Assembly (NCBI RefSeq): GCF_003570705.1
Contig: NZ_QWVT01000029.1
Location: forward strand, 1 to 64,000
DNA length: 64,000 nucleotides
Source: Mesobacillus zeae
Lineage (GTDB): Bacteria; Bacillota; Bacilli; Bacillales; Cytobacillaceae
Direction: 5' to 3'
In this document: positions 52,537 through 61,531 of the stretch, one piece after another
Position numbering within the stretch: position 1 is the stretch's first letter
Layout: the number at the start of each line of letters is the position of its first letter
Made by a program: the position numbers and the translations under genes
Notes under the pieces: generated by a model
Told to the model about the DNA's origin: nothing
What the model saw: the letters and a program-made list of their open reading frames with translations, nothing else
The model's database searches: none

Positions 52537-53724
52537 ATGCCTAAAGCTCTTTGGCTTTTAGTAATTGGCATGGCGGTAAATGTAACAGGCTCTTCTTTTT
52601 TATGGCCTTTAAACACCATTTACATCCATGAACATCTTGGAAAGTCTCTGTCCGTAGCGGGAGTTGTCCTGATGCTGAATTCAGCAGCTTCTGTTGTGGG
52701 GAACCTGATTGGCGGGACATTATTTGATAAAATAGGCGGCTACCGGTCGATTCTCTTTGGAATCTTTATTACGGTGCTGTCGCTTGGGGGACTGACTCTT
52801 TGGCATGACTGGATTCCTTATGTCATATTCCTGACAGTTGCCGGCTTTGGCTCAGGAATTGTGTTTCCTTCTATGTACGCAATGGCAGGTTCTGTATGGA
52901 AGGAAGGAGGGAGGAAGGCATTCAACGCCATCTATATCGCTCAAAACCTTGGTGTTGCCCTAGGGGCTGCGCTTGGCGGTGTAATTGCCTCCATTTCCTT
53001 TCAGCTGATCTTCCTGGCTAACACATTGATGTATATCATTTTCCTGGTCATTGCTGTATATGGCTATCGGGGAATCCAGACGGCCCAACCGAAGCAGACA
53101 AACATACTTCAAGAAAACGGTCCTGTCAGAAACTATGCGAAGCTTTATGCAATGGTTACAATCAGCGCTGGCTACTTGTTATGTTGGGTTGCGTACGTTC
53201 AGTGGCAGGCTGTAATCCCTGCATACGCGAGGGAGCTTGGTGTTACAGTCGGCCAATACAGTGTGCTATGGACGGTTAACGGCGCCTTGATTGTATTGGG
53301 ACAGCCGATTGTAAACAGGCTCGTCCGCCCATTTGAGAAGTCTTTGAAAATCCAGATGATGATCGGGATTCTCATTTTTATCGGTTCATTCTTCATTACT
53401 GCCTCCGCAGGGGAATTCACCGGTTTTCTCGGAGCCATGGTGGTCCTGACAATAGGCGAAATGCTGATTTGGCCGGCGGTCCCTACGGTTGCAAATGAGC
53501 TTGCTCCAAAGGGGAGAGAAGGATTTTACCAAGGGATAGTCAATAGCACGGCAACTGCCGGAAGGATGGTAGGTCCGCTTCTTGGCGGAATCGTTGCGGA
53601 TGTATACGGAATGTCCATTTTGTTCAGTGTCCTAGTATTCTTACTGGCAGGAGCCATCCTGACGACAGCGGTCCACGACAGGAAATTAAAGCAGGCTGCT
53701 TCATTACAGGAAAAAGCATTATAG
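52537..53724 (+). CDS. yttB: MFS transporter YttB
   Basis: A 395-aa, 12-segment major-facilitator protein. The MFS motif A equivalent is GGTLFDKIGGYRSILFG (near residue 65), and FGSGIVFPSMYAMAGSVW follows. B. subtilis YttB lies near leuS and is a putative drug-type exporter; the substrate is unknown. GAAGGAG is seven bases before ATG 52537. The 297-base gap before it holds the nrf terminator and a GC-rich hairpin (CCCGG-ACG-CCGGG) just before the ribosome site. Confidence 0.88.
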   Translation: MPKALWLLVIGMAVNVTGSSFLWPLNTIYIHEHLGKSLSVAGVVLMLNSAASVVGNLIGGTLFDKIGGYRSILFGIFITVLSLGGLTLWHDWIPYVIFLTVAGFGSGIVFPSMYAMAGSVWKEGGRKAFNAIYIAQNLGVALGAALGGVIASISFQLIFLANTLMYIIFLVIAVYGYRGIQTAQPKQTNILQENGPVRNYAKLYAMVTISAGYLLCWVAYVQWQAVIPAYARELGVTVGQYSVLWTVNGALIVLGQPIVNRLVRPFEKSLKIQMMIGILIFIGSFFITASAGEFTGFLGAMVVLTIGEMLIWPAVPTVANELAPKGREGFYQGIVNSTATAGRMVGPLLGGIVADVYGMSILFSVLVFLLAGAILTTAVHDRKLKQAASLQEKAL

Positions 53725-53748
53725 AAAGAGAGGGTGATTGATAATATG

Positions 53749-53803
53749 GTACCTATAGATAGGACACTTGAAAAAGAGTGTTTCATCTATAGGTACTTTT
53801 TTT
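53749..53803 (+). terminator. Long hairpin with T run after yttB
   Basis: Outer arms GTACCTATAGAT / ATCTATAGGTAC (12 bp, perfect) enclose an inner ACACT / AGTGT stem, then TTTTTTT. It works as a terminator for yttB. The GGACACTTGAAAAAGAGTGT core resembles leaders at the left end of some IS3-family elements, and an orfA remnant follows, so it may be part of the insertion sequence. Confidence 0.75.
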
Positions 53804-53844
53804 ATATACTTAATTCTTAAGATATGGGGATTAGGGGAACGATC

Positions 53845-53925
53845 ATGAGCAAAATAACATTTACAACTAAAGAAATAAAAATACTACAAAAAAATACAAA
53901 TGTACAACGTGCCAGTAGTTTAGCC
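53845..53925 (+). mobile_element. Remnant of an IS3-family transposase orfA
   Basis: ATG 53845 opens a frame reading MSKITFTTKEIKILQKNTNV followed by QRAS. This strongly resembles the start of IS3-group OrfA proteins (MSKITFT..EI..L..NPNV.RVS) as I remember them. The similarity stops after about 25 codons; the frame ends at a TAA shortly after (53974-53976) in unrelated sequence. No orfB or right end is visible, so the element is a dead fragment. Confidence 0.68.
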
Positions 53926-53997
53926 ATTTCAAAAGGCCCTTCGCCGCTTCAAGTCCGAGAAGGCCACCGCCAATAACTGCCGCATCCCTATATTTTT
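53926..53997 (-). pseudogene. Fragment of a NirB/NasD-type nitrite reductase large subunit
   Basis: On the minus strand the frame reads AAVIGGGLLGLEAAKGLL, the second dinucleotide-binding motif of NADH-dependent nitrite reductase NirB/NasD. Only about 24 codons survive, joined directly to the IS remnant. A neighbouring plus-strand frame (54004-54096, MYLQAMIADKGFLDD then SSREKKFEQMLHNQE) may be another gene tail; I do not recognise it. The whole stretch looks like a rearrangement scar. Confidence 0.65.
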
Positions 53998-54183
53998 GTT
54001 GCATGTATCTTCAGGCCATGATTGCAGACAAAGGGTTTCTCGATGATTCAAGTCGTGAAAAGAAATTTGAACAAATGCTACATAACCAAGAGTGAGAGGA
54101 TCAGTCAGGCTGTTTCTCTGCTTTTAAAAGATTAGTAAGTGTCTACTTCAAGAACTGCCTGATTCCAATTGAATGAAAAAAAG
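53998..54183. other. Rearrangement scar, remainder
   Basis: A 30-codon plus-strand frame ends at TGA 54094-54096; the rest (to 54183) contains no recognisable gene. The whole region 53725-54207 has no intact coding sequence. Confidence 0.5.
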
Positions 54184-54207
54184 AAGCAGCCCGCGGGCCG
54201 CTTTTTT
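54184..54207. terminator. Terminator after lutC
   Basis: AAGCAGCCC-GCG-GGGCCGCTT-like arms (one mismatch) are flanked by T runs on both strands, directly beyond the lutC stop. It can act in both directions. Confidence 0.85.
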
Positions 54208-54927
54208 TTACAAATCTTCAATAACAATATAGGTTGCTTTGATAGGACCGTGGACACCCACTACCAGGTTCAGCTCAATGTCAGCTGAGTTGCTCGGCCC
54301 TGTAATGAAGTTGACGCACGATGATACTTGTTTTCCCTGATGGTGCATTTCGCGCATTTTTTGGGCAGCTTGCGTCATGCGGGGAACGATGCTGCTTTTT
54401 GGCACAAGGCAAATATAAGTGGCAGGAAGGAAGCTGACAGTCCGTCCTTTATCCTTGTCAGTATAAAGGACAACTGTTCCGGATTCAGCAAGGGTTATCT
54501 CGCTGATGGTTATGCCAACATTTGATTTTTCAGCCTGCCGGATGTTTTCGCTTCCTTTTGACTCGTCCCATTCGTATAATTCAATATCTTTTTCTTTCCA
54601 GCCTTTTTTCATTAAAGGATCAAGGCCCCACTGGGAGAAGCGTTCATCCTTCCAGCTGATGACCGGGCCTCCGCCATAGTTGGAGACCGTTTCTCCAAGC
54701 TTTGCCGGAAGGTCCTGAAGGTTTGTCACAACAAGGCTTGTGTGGATTTTCATGCATTGGGTTTTCAGCACTTCAACCAGTTCGTCCTGTGTGGCGCCCT
54801 TCAATACTTCGTCTTGAGGACGATGCTTCCAGGCAGGTACGGCTACTCCTTTTGAGCGCCTTTCGCGGCCAAGGCTTTTTGCGATTTGGGTTAAAAAAGC
54901 ATCTCTGTTTTGGATGGATCCGGTCAT
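54208..54927 (-). CDS. lutC: Lactate utilisation protein LutC (LUD domain)
   Basis: One of three proteins (LutABC) that oxidise L-lactate to pyruvate in Bacillus. The 239-aa protein has the LUD domain: [20 protein letters not shown], then [17 protein letters not shown] and the [19 protein letters not shown] ending. It has no cluster motif itself. It overlaps lutB by four bases (ATGA) and is the last gene of the operon. Confidence 0.95.
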   Translation of the reverse strand: MTGSIQNRDAFLTQIAKSLGRERRSKGVAVPAWKHRPQDEVLKGATQDELVEVLKTQCMKIHTSLVVTNLQDLPAKLGETVSNYGGGPVISWKDERFSQWGLDPLMKKGWKEKDIELYEWDESKGSENIRQAEKSNVGITISEITLAESGTVVLYTDKDKGRTVSFLPATYICLVPKSSIVPRMTQAAQKMREMHHQGKQVSSCVNFITGPSNSADIELNLVVGVHGPIKATYIVIEDL

Positions 54928-56354
54928 GATTCCTTGCCCCCTTTATCCCTGTTTTTAAACCAGTCCCTAAACCTCTCTTTATTCGGTGCAGGGAAGTCTC
55001 TGCTGTCCGTCCACAGTTTAAGAGGGCCGGGGCCTTTGGAAATTTTATCCCCGTCGGTGAATGGACTCATCACAGAAGGGACAAATTTAGTTCCGAGTTT
55101 ATAAAGAGCAGGAGAAGAAGCCCCCATTCCAAATGCTTTCATTGCCATCTTCTCGGCAAATGGAGCTCTGCCTTCTTTTTCGACAATCACTTGCCTGTGT
55201 TTGTGCAGAAGTTCATGAAGCGGAATTTTGACAGGGCAGACTTCCGTACAGGCGCCGCAAAGCGTTGTTGCGTAAGGAAGTTCCTTGAATTCGTCATATC
55301 CGCCAAGAAGCGGTGACAATACTGCGCCAATTGGTCCAGAGTAGATGGAGCCATATGAATGGCCGCCGACCTGGCGGTAAACCGGGCAGACATTGATGCA
55401 GGCTGCACACCTGATACAGTTAAGGACAGACTGAAATTCCCCTCCGAGAATGCTGGACCGGCCGTTGTCAACGATGACAAGGTGGAATTCCTCAGGTCCG
55501 TCTGTTTCAAGTTCTTCTCTAGGGCCTGTCAAAACAGTAATATAGCTGGTGAGCTTCTGTCCAACAGAACTTCTTGTCAATAGGCTGACAAGCACTTCCA
55601 TTTCTTCAAAAGTAGGAACAAGCCGCTCCATTCCCATAACGGTAATTTGCGTCTTTGGAAGGGAAGTAACAAGATCGGCATTTCCTTCATTTGTAACAAG
55701 GCTGAAGGATCCTGTCTCAGCTACTGCAAAGTTGCAGCCGGTAATGCCAATATCGGCACTCATGAATTCCTCTCGAAGCTTCTGCCTTGCATGAAGGGCC
55801 AGTTCTTCAGGTTTGGAAGTCTTTTGATAGCCTAGCTTCTCCGCAAACACATCGCGGATCTGTTCCTTGTTTTTATGCAAAGCAGGAACAACAATATGTG
55901 ATGGCGGATCATGGTCGTCCACTTGGAGGATGTATTCCCCGAGGTCCGTTTCAATGACTTCACAGCCTGCTTGCTGGAGAGCTGAATTCAAAGAAATTTC
56001 CTCAGTCACCATTGATTTTGCTTTGACTACCTTTTTAGCATTTTTACTCTTGGCAACACCTTGGATATATTCATTTGCTTCAGCAGCTGTCTGGGCAAAA
56101 AACACATGGCCGCCTCTGGCTGCAACATTTTCACTAAGCTGTTCCAGATAAAAGTCCAGGTTCTCAAGGACATGCTTTCGAATTTCTTCGCCGTGAGATC
56201 TCCATTCTTCCCAGTTCCCAAGTTCCTCGGTTGCATTCTCTCTTCGTGTTCCCATACGTTCCTGGGCTCCAGCCACAGCGCCGCGCATGAAAGTGTTGTC
56301 AATTCCTTTGCCTACACGTTCCTTGAATTTATCTTCCCCGATTTTCATCGACAT
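54924..56354 (-). CDS. lutB: Lactate utilisation iron-sulfur protein LutB
   Basis: The 476-aa iron-sulfur component of lactate oxidation. The N-terminal LUD domain ([20 protein letters not shown] near residue 240) is followed by two 4Fe-4S sites: [15 protein letters not shown] (near 310) and [14 protein letters not shown] (near 362). The C-terminus is a DUF3390-type tail. GGAGGGG precedes the ATG. It lies 53 bases after lutA. Confidence 0.96.
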   Translation of the reverse strand: MSMKIGEDKFKERVGKGIDNTFMRGAVAGAQERMGTRRENATEELGNWEEWRSHGEEIRKHVLENLDFYLEQLSENVAARGGHVFFAQTAAEANEYIQGVAKSKNAKKVVKAKSMVTEEISLNSALQQAGCEVIETDLGEYILQVDDHDPPSHIVVPALHKNKEQIRDVFAEKLGYQKTSKPEELALHARQKLREEFMSADIGITGCNFAVAETGSFSLVTNEGNADLVTSLPKTQITVMGMERLVPTFEEMEVLVSLLTRSSVGQKLTSYITVLTGPREELETDGPEEFHLVIVDNGRSSILGGEFQSVLNCIRCAACINVCPVYRQVGGHSYGSIYSGPIGAVLSPLLGGYDEFKELPYATTLCGACTEVCPVKIPLHELLHKHRQVIVEKEGRAPFAEKMAMKAFGMGASSPALYKLGTKFVPSVMSPFTDGDKISKGPGPLKLWTDSRDFPAPNKERFRDWFKNRDKGGKES

Positions 56355-56407
56355 GGGTAATCCCCTCCATCCTTAATCAATTAGGGCTTTGTTGGTTACT
56401 TGTTATT

Positions 56408-57124
56408 TCAGCGGCTGTTGAGGACCTCAGCTATGTGCATGACTTTGATGGGTTTTCCTTGACGTTCAATCCGTCCGCCAATGTTCATTAGGCAGGCTGC
56501 ATCGGCGCCAATTAAGTACTCAGCTCCTGTTTCTTCAACATGAAGGACCTTTTCATCGACCATCTGTTCGGAGATTTGAGCCATCTTCACGGCAAATGTT
56601 CCTCCAAAACCGCAGCACTGTTCTTTTCCCGGGAGTTCTGTGAACTTCAATCCTTTTACATTTTTAAGTAAAGTCATCGGCGCTTCTTTTACGCCCAAGA
56701 GACGAGTCATATGGCAGGATGTATGATAAGTGACTGTCGCATCAAAACGTGCGCCAACATCTTCGACCTTAAGGACGTCCACGATAAATTGAGTCAGTTC
56801 ATACGTTTTTTCAGCCAGTTTTTTCGCTTTTGGTTCCCAAACGGGGTCCCCTTTGAAAATGTGCTGATACTCATGGAACATATAGGCGCATGAACCGGAA
56901 GGGGATACTACGTACTCTGCATCGATAAATGTATCGATCATTTTTTTCATAGCGTCCTTCGTTTCGTTGACATAGCCGCTGTTATACGAAGGCTGCCCGC
57001 AGCACACCTGGGACTCAGGAAATTCTATTTCACAGCCCAGCCGTTCCAGCAGTTCAACCGTTGCCTTGCCGACATTGCCCTGGAACAAGTCGACGATACA
57101 TGTTGCAAAAAGTGTTACTTTCAC
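56408..57124 (-). CDS. lutA: Lactate utilisation CCG-domain protein LutA
   Basis: A 238-aa protein with two cysteine-rich CCG domains ([15 protein letters not shown] near residue 38; [14 protein letters not shown] near 170) of the heterodisulfide-reductase type that hold iron-sulfur clusters. With LutB and LutC it turns lactate to pyruvate. GTG 57124 follows GGGGAG. A LutR-type operator lies 55 bases upstream. Confidence 0.96.
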   Translation of the reverse strand: MKVTLFATCIVDLFQGNVGKATVELLERLGCEIEFPESQVCCGQPSYNSGYVNETKDAMKKMIDTFIDAEYVVSPSGSCAYMFHEYQHIFKGDPVWEPKAKKLAEKTYELTQFIVDVLKVEDVGARFDATVTYHTSCHMTRLLGVKEAPMTLLKNVKGLKFTELPGKEQCCGFGGTFAVKMAQISEQMVDEKVLHVEETGAEYLIGADAACLMNIGGRIERQGKPIKVMHIAEVLNSR

Positions 57125-57178
57125 TTAACACCACTCCCCTGAATGTTCTTCGTCTGCTATCAAAAGCACAAGTCAACG

Positions 57179-57193
57179 GGTCATCTGATGACC
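57179..57193 (-). promoter_or_regulatory. LutR-type operator upstream of lutA
   Basis: GGTCATCTGATGACC is a perfect palindrome around one central base and fits the TCATC-N-GATGA pattern I recall for LutR. The same core occurs upstream of lutP, so one regulator should control both. Confidence 0.85.
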
Positions 57194-57271
57194 GGAAATT
57201 GACAAGTCTGATAAACACAATACTACTATAAAGATAATAATTTTTGAAAGGGGTTTCATAAATATTTTTTC

Positions 57272-57308
57272 AAAAAAAGTACACCACTTTATGGGAAAAG
57301 TGGCGTAC
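57272..57308 (-). terminator. Terminator of lutR
   Basis: On the minus strand GTACGCCACTTT / AAAGTGGTGTAC with a short loop and one G-T pair is followed by TTTTTTT. It lies seven bases after the lutR stop. Confidence 0.92.
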
Positions 57309-57314
57309 ATACAT

Positions 57315-58037
57315 TTAATGCGCTGTTTTTTTAACATAATCCTGGAGCACGGCTTCAACATCTTCAATGTGCCGGAGCATGAGATGCCGGGCTTTTTCGG
57401 AATCCTGGTCCTTAATGCAATTAAATATTTCGTAATGCTCATGGTACAGCCTGTCAACCGTTGTTTGCTTCGAATACAGCCAAACTCTGCGGGTCTCTTT
57501 CATCGTTTCGCCCATCAGGCCCGATACATGGTTGATTAGGCTGAGGAGAAGTGGATTTTGTGACCCTTCGGCAATGGCAAGATGGAATTGAAGGTCAGCC
57601 TTTTCCCCAAGCTCTTCATCGCCGTGGGCATGCTTCATTTCTTCCAATGCTTCTTCCATAGCGGCAAGGTTTTCATCTGTCCTTTTTTGGGCAGCGGCAT
57701 AGACAGTCCCAAGTTCTATAATTTTCCGGACTTCAAGGAGATGGGCGATATCCTCCTTATTCATGAGGATGGCTGTCGACAATGGGAATGAGACCTGTCC
57801 AGTCTCAAATTCTCTTACATATGTCCCTTCGCCTTGCCGTATTTCAATCAGGCCCATCGCCCTCAATGCAGTAAGCGCTTCCCTGATAGCGGAACGGCCT
57901 ACCTGGAAATTGTCAGCGAGCTGCTGGACGGAATCCAGTTTTTCCCCGGGTTTTACTTCGCCTGACCTGATCATTTCATGGATAGCTTCTGCTACTTCCT
58001 CGTATATTTTCTTAGGCTTGATTTTTTTATATTTCAA
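57315..58037 (-). CDS. lutR: GntR/FadR-family regulator LutR
   Basis: Represses lactate-use genes until lactate is present. The 240-aa protein has an N-terminal winged helix (DSVQQLADNFQVGRSAIREA then LTALRAMGLIEIRQGEGTYV) and a C-terminal FCD domain with the likely metal/ligand His residues in DLQFHLAIAEGSQNPLL and HEHYEIFNCI. TTG 58037 follows AGGGGGA. It lies between lutA and the divergent lutP, whose control regions both carry its likely operator. Confidence 0.93.
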   Translation of the reverse strand: MKYKKIKPKKIYEEVAEAIHEMIRSGEVKPGEKLDSVQQLADNFQVGRSAIREALTALRAMGLIEIRQGEGTYVREFETGQVSFPLSTAILMNKEDIAHLLEVRKIIELGTVYAAAQKRTDENLAAMEEALEEMKHAHGDEELGEKADLQFHLAIAEGSQNPLLLSLINHVSGLMGETMKETRRVWLYSKQTTVDRLYHEHYEIFNCIKDQDSEKARHLMLRHIEDVEAVLQDYVKKTAH

Positions 58038-58185
58038 AATACTTCCCCCTACATCACCTTGTTACTACCTCTATTATACATATATTTGGATAATAGAGTA
58101 ATGAAACAAGAGATTGCCAGCAAATAGAAATCATACTCTATTTTTCTTCACGAAAAAAAATATTCACTGAAGTAAGAAAAATAGG

Positions 58186-58215
58186 TTGAAATGTTACAAG
58201 TTTGTCACATATAAT
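58186..58215 (+). promoter_or_regulatory. Promoter of lutP
   Basis: TTGAAA (58186-58191) and TATAAT (58210-58215) with an 18-base spacer. The LutR-type operator and the cre site both lie downstream of the predicted start, as roadblock positions. Confidence 0.75.
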
Positions 58216-58238
58216 TCTATCAGGTTGGTTAATCACCT

Positions 58239-58253
58239 AATCATCTGATGACC
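58239..58253 (+). promoter_or_regulatory. LutR-type operator upstream of lutP
   Basis: AATCATCTGATGACC carries the palindromic core TCATCTGATGA, identical to that before lutA. Confidence 0.85.
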
Positions 58254-58264
58254 GTATTAAAAAA

Positions 58265-58278
58265 TGTAAGCGATTACT
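58265..58278 (+). promoter_or_regulatory. cre (CcpA) site upstream of lutP
   Basis: TGTAAGCGATTACT matches the cre consensus TGWAANCGNTNWCA at 13 of 14 positions. It predicts repression of lactate uptake on preferred sugars. Confidence 0.82.
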
Positions 58279-58326
58279 ATCGCGAAGAGACAGCACAGGC
58301 GGCTGTAAATACATAGGGGGCTTACC

Positions 58327-60003
58327 ATGACTTTTACTCAAAATTTCACCGTGGTTGGTGACAGTCTGGCATTATCTGCTATCGTTGCACTTATTCCAAT
58401 TCTCTATTTCTTTTGGGCGCTGGCAATAAAGAGAATGAAAGGCCATATCGCCGGGCTGTCAACATTGCTTGTTGCTCTGGCCGTTGCCGTGTTCGCATTC
58501 AAAATGCCTGCAGGGATGGCCGTCATGTCCGCATCACAGGGGGCCGTATATGGTATCTTGCCGATCGGATGGATCATCATTACTTCGGTCTTTCTTTACA
58601 AACTGACAGTAAAGACAGGCCAGTTTGATATTATCCGAAACTCCGTACTTTCTATAACGGAAGACCGCCGTCTCCAGGCACTTTTGATAGCGTTTTCATT
58701 CGGAGCGTTCCTTGAAGGAGCGGCAGGTTTTGGCGCTCCGGTTGCCATTTCGGCGGCCTTGCTAGTGGGCCTCGGATTCAATCCTTTATACGCTGCCGGT
58801 ATCTGCCTTATTGCAAATACCGCCCCGGTTGCTTTTGGCGCCATTGGGATACCAATCATTGCTGTAGAAGGACCTACTGGGATTCCAGCGATGGAAATTT
58901 CCAAAATGGTCGGCCGTCAGCTTCCATTTCTTTCAGCATTCATTCCGTTTTATCTGATTATAATTATGGCTGGCTTTAAAAGGGCAATCGAGGTTCTTCC
59001 CGCTATTCTGGTTTCCGGCCTTTCATTTGCCATAACGCAGTACTTGTCTTCAAACTTCATTGGACCTGAACTGCCGGATATCCTGTCCGCGCTCGTTTCC
59101 TTATTCGTTTTGGCTGTATTCCTTAAGTTCTGGAAGCCAAAAACGATTTTCCGTTTTGCTAGTGAGACTGCTGCTTCAGCACAGCCAATAAAAGAAAAGC
59201 AACACACTGGTGCACAGGTTTTCAAGGCTTGGTCTCCATTTTTGATTCTGACAATGATTATTTCAGTTTGGGGGATTCCTACTATCAAGCTTGCGCTCTC
59301 AGGTCATTATGAAGGTAGCAATATCATACTCAAAGCAGTTAACTCTTTGGGACATATGCTGACATTCGTTCCTGAGGTTCCGCTATTGAACAATAAGATT
59401 ATCAATTTTTCCGGCGAAGTAGTACCTGCGCTTTACAAGCTTGAAGTTCTGGGTGCTGCCGGAACAGCGATATTGATTGCAACCATCATTACAAAATACG
59501 TTGTCGGGATGGATTGGAAGAACTGGATCATTACTTTTGGAGAAACATTGAATGAGTTGAAGTACCCAGTTCTAACAATCGGTTCAGTTGTTGGCTTTGC
59601 CTACGTAACAAATTCCTCGGGAATGAGTACAACACTCGGAATGACGCTTGCGAAAACTGGCTCCGTCATGTTCCCGTTCTTCTCGCCATTCCTTGGGTGG
59701 CTGGGAGTGTTTATTACCGGTTCAGATACATCAGCCAACCTGTTGTTTGGTAACCTGCAAAAGATTACGGCTGAATCGATTGGCATGAATCCCATCCTTG
59801 CCGTTGCAGCAAACTCTTCAGGCGGTGTAACCGGAAAGATGATTTCGCCGCAGTCAATTGCAGTTGCCTGTGCTGCAGTAGGATTGGCAGGAAAAGAATC
59901 AGAGCTGTTCCGCTTTACGATTAAACACAGTCTCTTGCTTGTTTTTCTTGTTGGAATTATTACTTTCCTGCAAAACACTGTCCTTTCCTGGATGGTACCA
60001 TAA
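58327..60003 (+). CDS. lutP: L-lactate permease LutP
   Basis: Imports lactate (and often glycolate). The 558-aa LctP-family protein has 12-14 membrane segments; FSFGAFLEGAAGFGAPVAIS (near residue 118) is the family signature and GSDTSANLLFGNLQ (near 468) lies in the transport core. A short GGGGG ribosome site precedes the ATG. glcD and glcF follow in the same direction, so lactate and glycolate uptake and oxidation may be co-expressed. Confidence 0.95.
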   Translation: MTFTQNFTVVGDSLALSAIVALIPILYFFWALAIKRMKGHIAGLSTLLVALAVAVFAFKMPAGMAVMSASQGAVYGILPIGWIIITSVFLYKLTVKTGQFDIIRNSVLSITEDRRLQALLIAFSFGAFLEGAAGFGAPVAISAALLVGLGFNPLYAAGICLIANTAPVAFGAIGIPIIAVEGPTGIPAMEISKMVGRQLPFLSAFIPFYLIIIMAGFKRAIEVLPAILVSGLSFAITQYLSSNFIGPELPDILSALVSLFVLAVFLKFWKPKTIFRFASETAASAQPIKEKQHTGAQVFKAWSPFLILTMIISVWGIPTIKLALSGHYEGSNIILKAVNSLGHMLTFVPEVPLLNNKIINFSGEVVPALYKLEVLGAAGTAILIATIITKYVVGMDWKNWIITFGETLNELKYPVLTIGSVVGFAYVTNSSGMSTTLGMTLAKTGSVMFPFFSPFLGWLGVFITGSDTSANLLFGNLQKITAESIGMNPILAVAANSSGGVTGKMISPQSIAVACAAVGLAGKESELFRFTIKHSLLLVFLVGIITFLQNTVLSWMVP

Positions 60004-60094
60004 CTGGAAAATTGTATGATACAATGGCTTCTGTCCTAACATGGACGGGAGCTATTGGCTTTTTGTCAAGATGAAGGGGAATGGGGGAAAAATA

Positions 60095-61531
60095 ATGTCT
60101 GCAAGTAATGAAGCTGCTGTGCTTGCCGCAGAGGTAAAGGGGAAAATGATCAATATTGTCGGTGAGGGGAATTTCGATGATTCAAAGACTGGGAGGCTCG
60201 TATATTCATATGATGCCACCCCGAACTTTCAATCGCTGCCTGCTGCCGTTGTCAGCCCGCGAAACACAAGGGAAGCAGCGGAAATAGTCAGAATCTGCAA
60301 TGAACACAAGGTACCTATTGTTCCGCGTGGTTCTGGCACCAATCTGTGCGCAGGCACTTGTCCGACAGAGGGAGGGATAGTCCTCCTGTTCAGGCATATG
60401 AACAAAATCATTGATATAGATGAAGAAAACCTGACTGCTACAGTGCAGCCGGGGGTGATCACACTGGATTTGATTAACGCTGTGGAAGCGAAAGGTCTTT
60501 TCTATCCGCCAGATCCAAGCTCAATGAAAATTTCAACCATCGGAGGAAACCTAAACGAAAATTCAGGCGGGCTACGCGGGCTAAAGTATGGAGTAACGAG
60601 AGATTATGTTATGGGACTTGAAGCCGTGCTTGCAAACGGGGATATTATCCGTACGGGAGGGAAGCTTGCGAAAGATGTAGCAGGCTACGATTTCACTCGC
60701 CTGTTTGTAGGATCTGAGGGAACGCTTGCCATTATTACTGAAGCGACGCTTAAGTTGATTCCTATTCCGGAAACGAAGAAGACGATGCTCGCTCTATATC
60801 AAGATATTGAATCTGCGGCAAAGTCCGTCTCAAAAATCATTGCCAATAAAATTATTCCAGCCACGCTCGAATTTTTAGACCAGCCCACACTTGAAGTGGT
60901 CGAGGCACATGCGAAGATCGGCCTTCCAACAGATGTACAGGCTGTGCTTTTGATTGAACAGGATGGAACGCCTGAAATGGTGAACCGGGATATTGAAAGA
61001 ATGTCTGCCATTTGCAAGGAGGAAAATGCGGTATCTGTCCAGATTGCCGAGAGTGATGCTCAGGCAGAAGCCTTAAGCTCGGCGCGAAGGACAGCATTGT
61101 CTGCACTCGCCCGGCTCAAACCAACCACGATTCTTGAAGATGCAACTGTACCGAGATCCGAAATCGCCAATATGGTTAGAGCGATTAATAATATTGCTAC
61201 CAAATACCATGTAAAGATTTGCACATTTGGTCATGCCGGGGATGGGAACCTGCATCCTACTTGTCCGACTGATTCGCGTGACAAGGAAGAAATGGAGCGG
61301 GTTGAAAAGGCTTTTGAAGAAATTTTTGTAAAAGCAGTTGAGCTTGGCGGAACGATTACCGGTGAACATGGTGTCGGTGTGATGAAGGCTCCGTATCTCG
61401 AACTCAAGCTGGGCAAAGAAGGGATTGCCGCAATGAAAGCTGTCAAGACGGCCCTTGATCCTAACAATATTATGAATCCAGGGAAGATTTTTGCCAAGGA
61501 TAGCAGAAAGCGCGTGGTGATTACCCGATGA
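60095..61531 (+). CDS. glcD: Glycolate oxidase FAD subunit GlcD
   Basis: Oxidises glycolate (or D-lactate) using FAD. The 478-aa protein has the PCMH FAD-binding fold with IVPRGSGTNLCAGTCPTEGG (near residue 70) and YPPDPSSMKISTIGGNLNEN (near 135). The C-terminal oxidase domain carries ICTFGHAGDGNLHPTC (metal-binding His residues) and GTITGEHGVGVMK. ATG 60095 follows GGGGGAAA; the upstream open frame has no homology. It overlaps glcF by four bases. B. subtilis counterpart: YsfC. Confidence 0.93.
   Translation: MSASNEAAVLAAEVKGKMINIVGEGNFDDSKTGRLVYSYDATPNFQSLPAAVVSPRNTREAAEIVRICNEHKVPIVPRGSGTNLCAGTCPTEGGIVLLFRHMNKIIDIDEENLTATVQPGVITLDLINAVEAKGLFYPPDPSSMKISTIGGNLNENSGGLRGLKYGVTRDYVMGLEAVLANGDIIRTGGKLAKDVAGYDFTRLFVGSEGTLAIITEATLKLIPIPETKKTMLALYQDIESAAKSVSKIIANKIIPATLEFLDQPTLEVVEAHAKIGLPTDVQAVLLIEQDGTPEMVNRDIERMSAICKEENAVSVQIAESDAQAEALSSARRTALSALARLKPTTILEDATVPRSEIANMVRAINNIATKYHVKICTFGHAGDGNLHPTCPTDSRDKEEMERVEKAFEEIFVKAVELGGTITGEHGVGVMKAPYLELKLGKEGIAAMKAVKTALDPNNIMNPGKIFAKDSRKRVVITR

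Noticed and set aside
54004-54096. Thirty-codon frame MYLQAMIADKGFLDD... in the scar
   Set aside because: Too short, no ribosome site, and embedded in gene debris; mentioned as part of the scar only.
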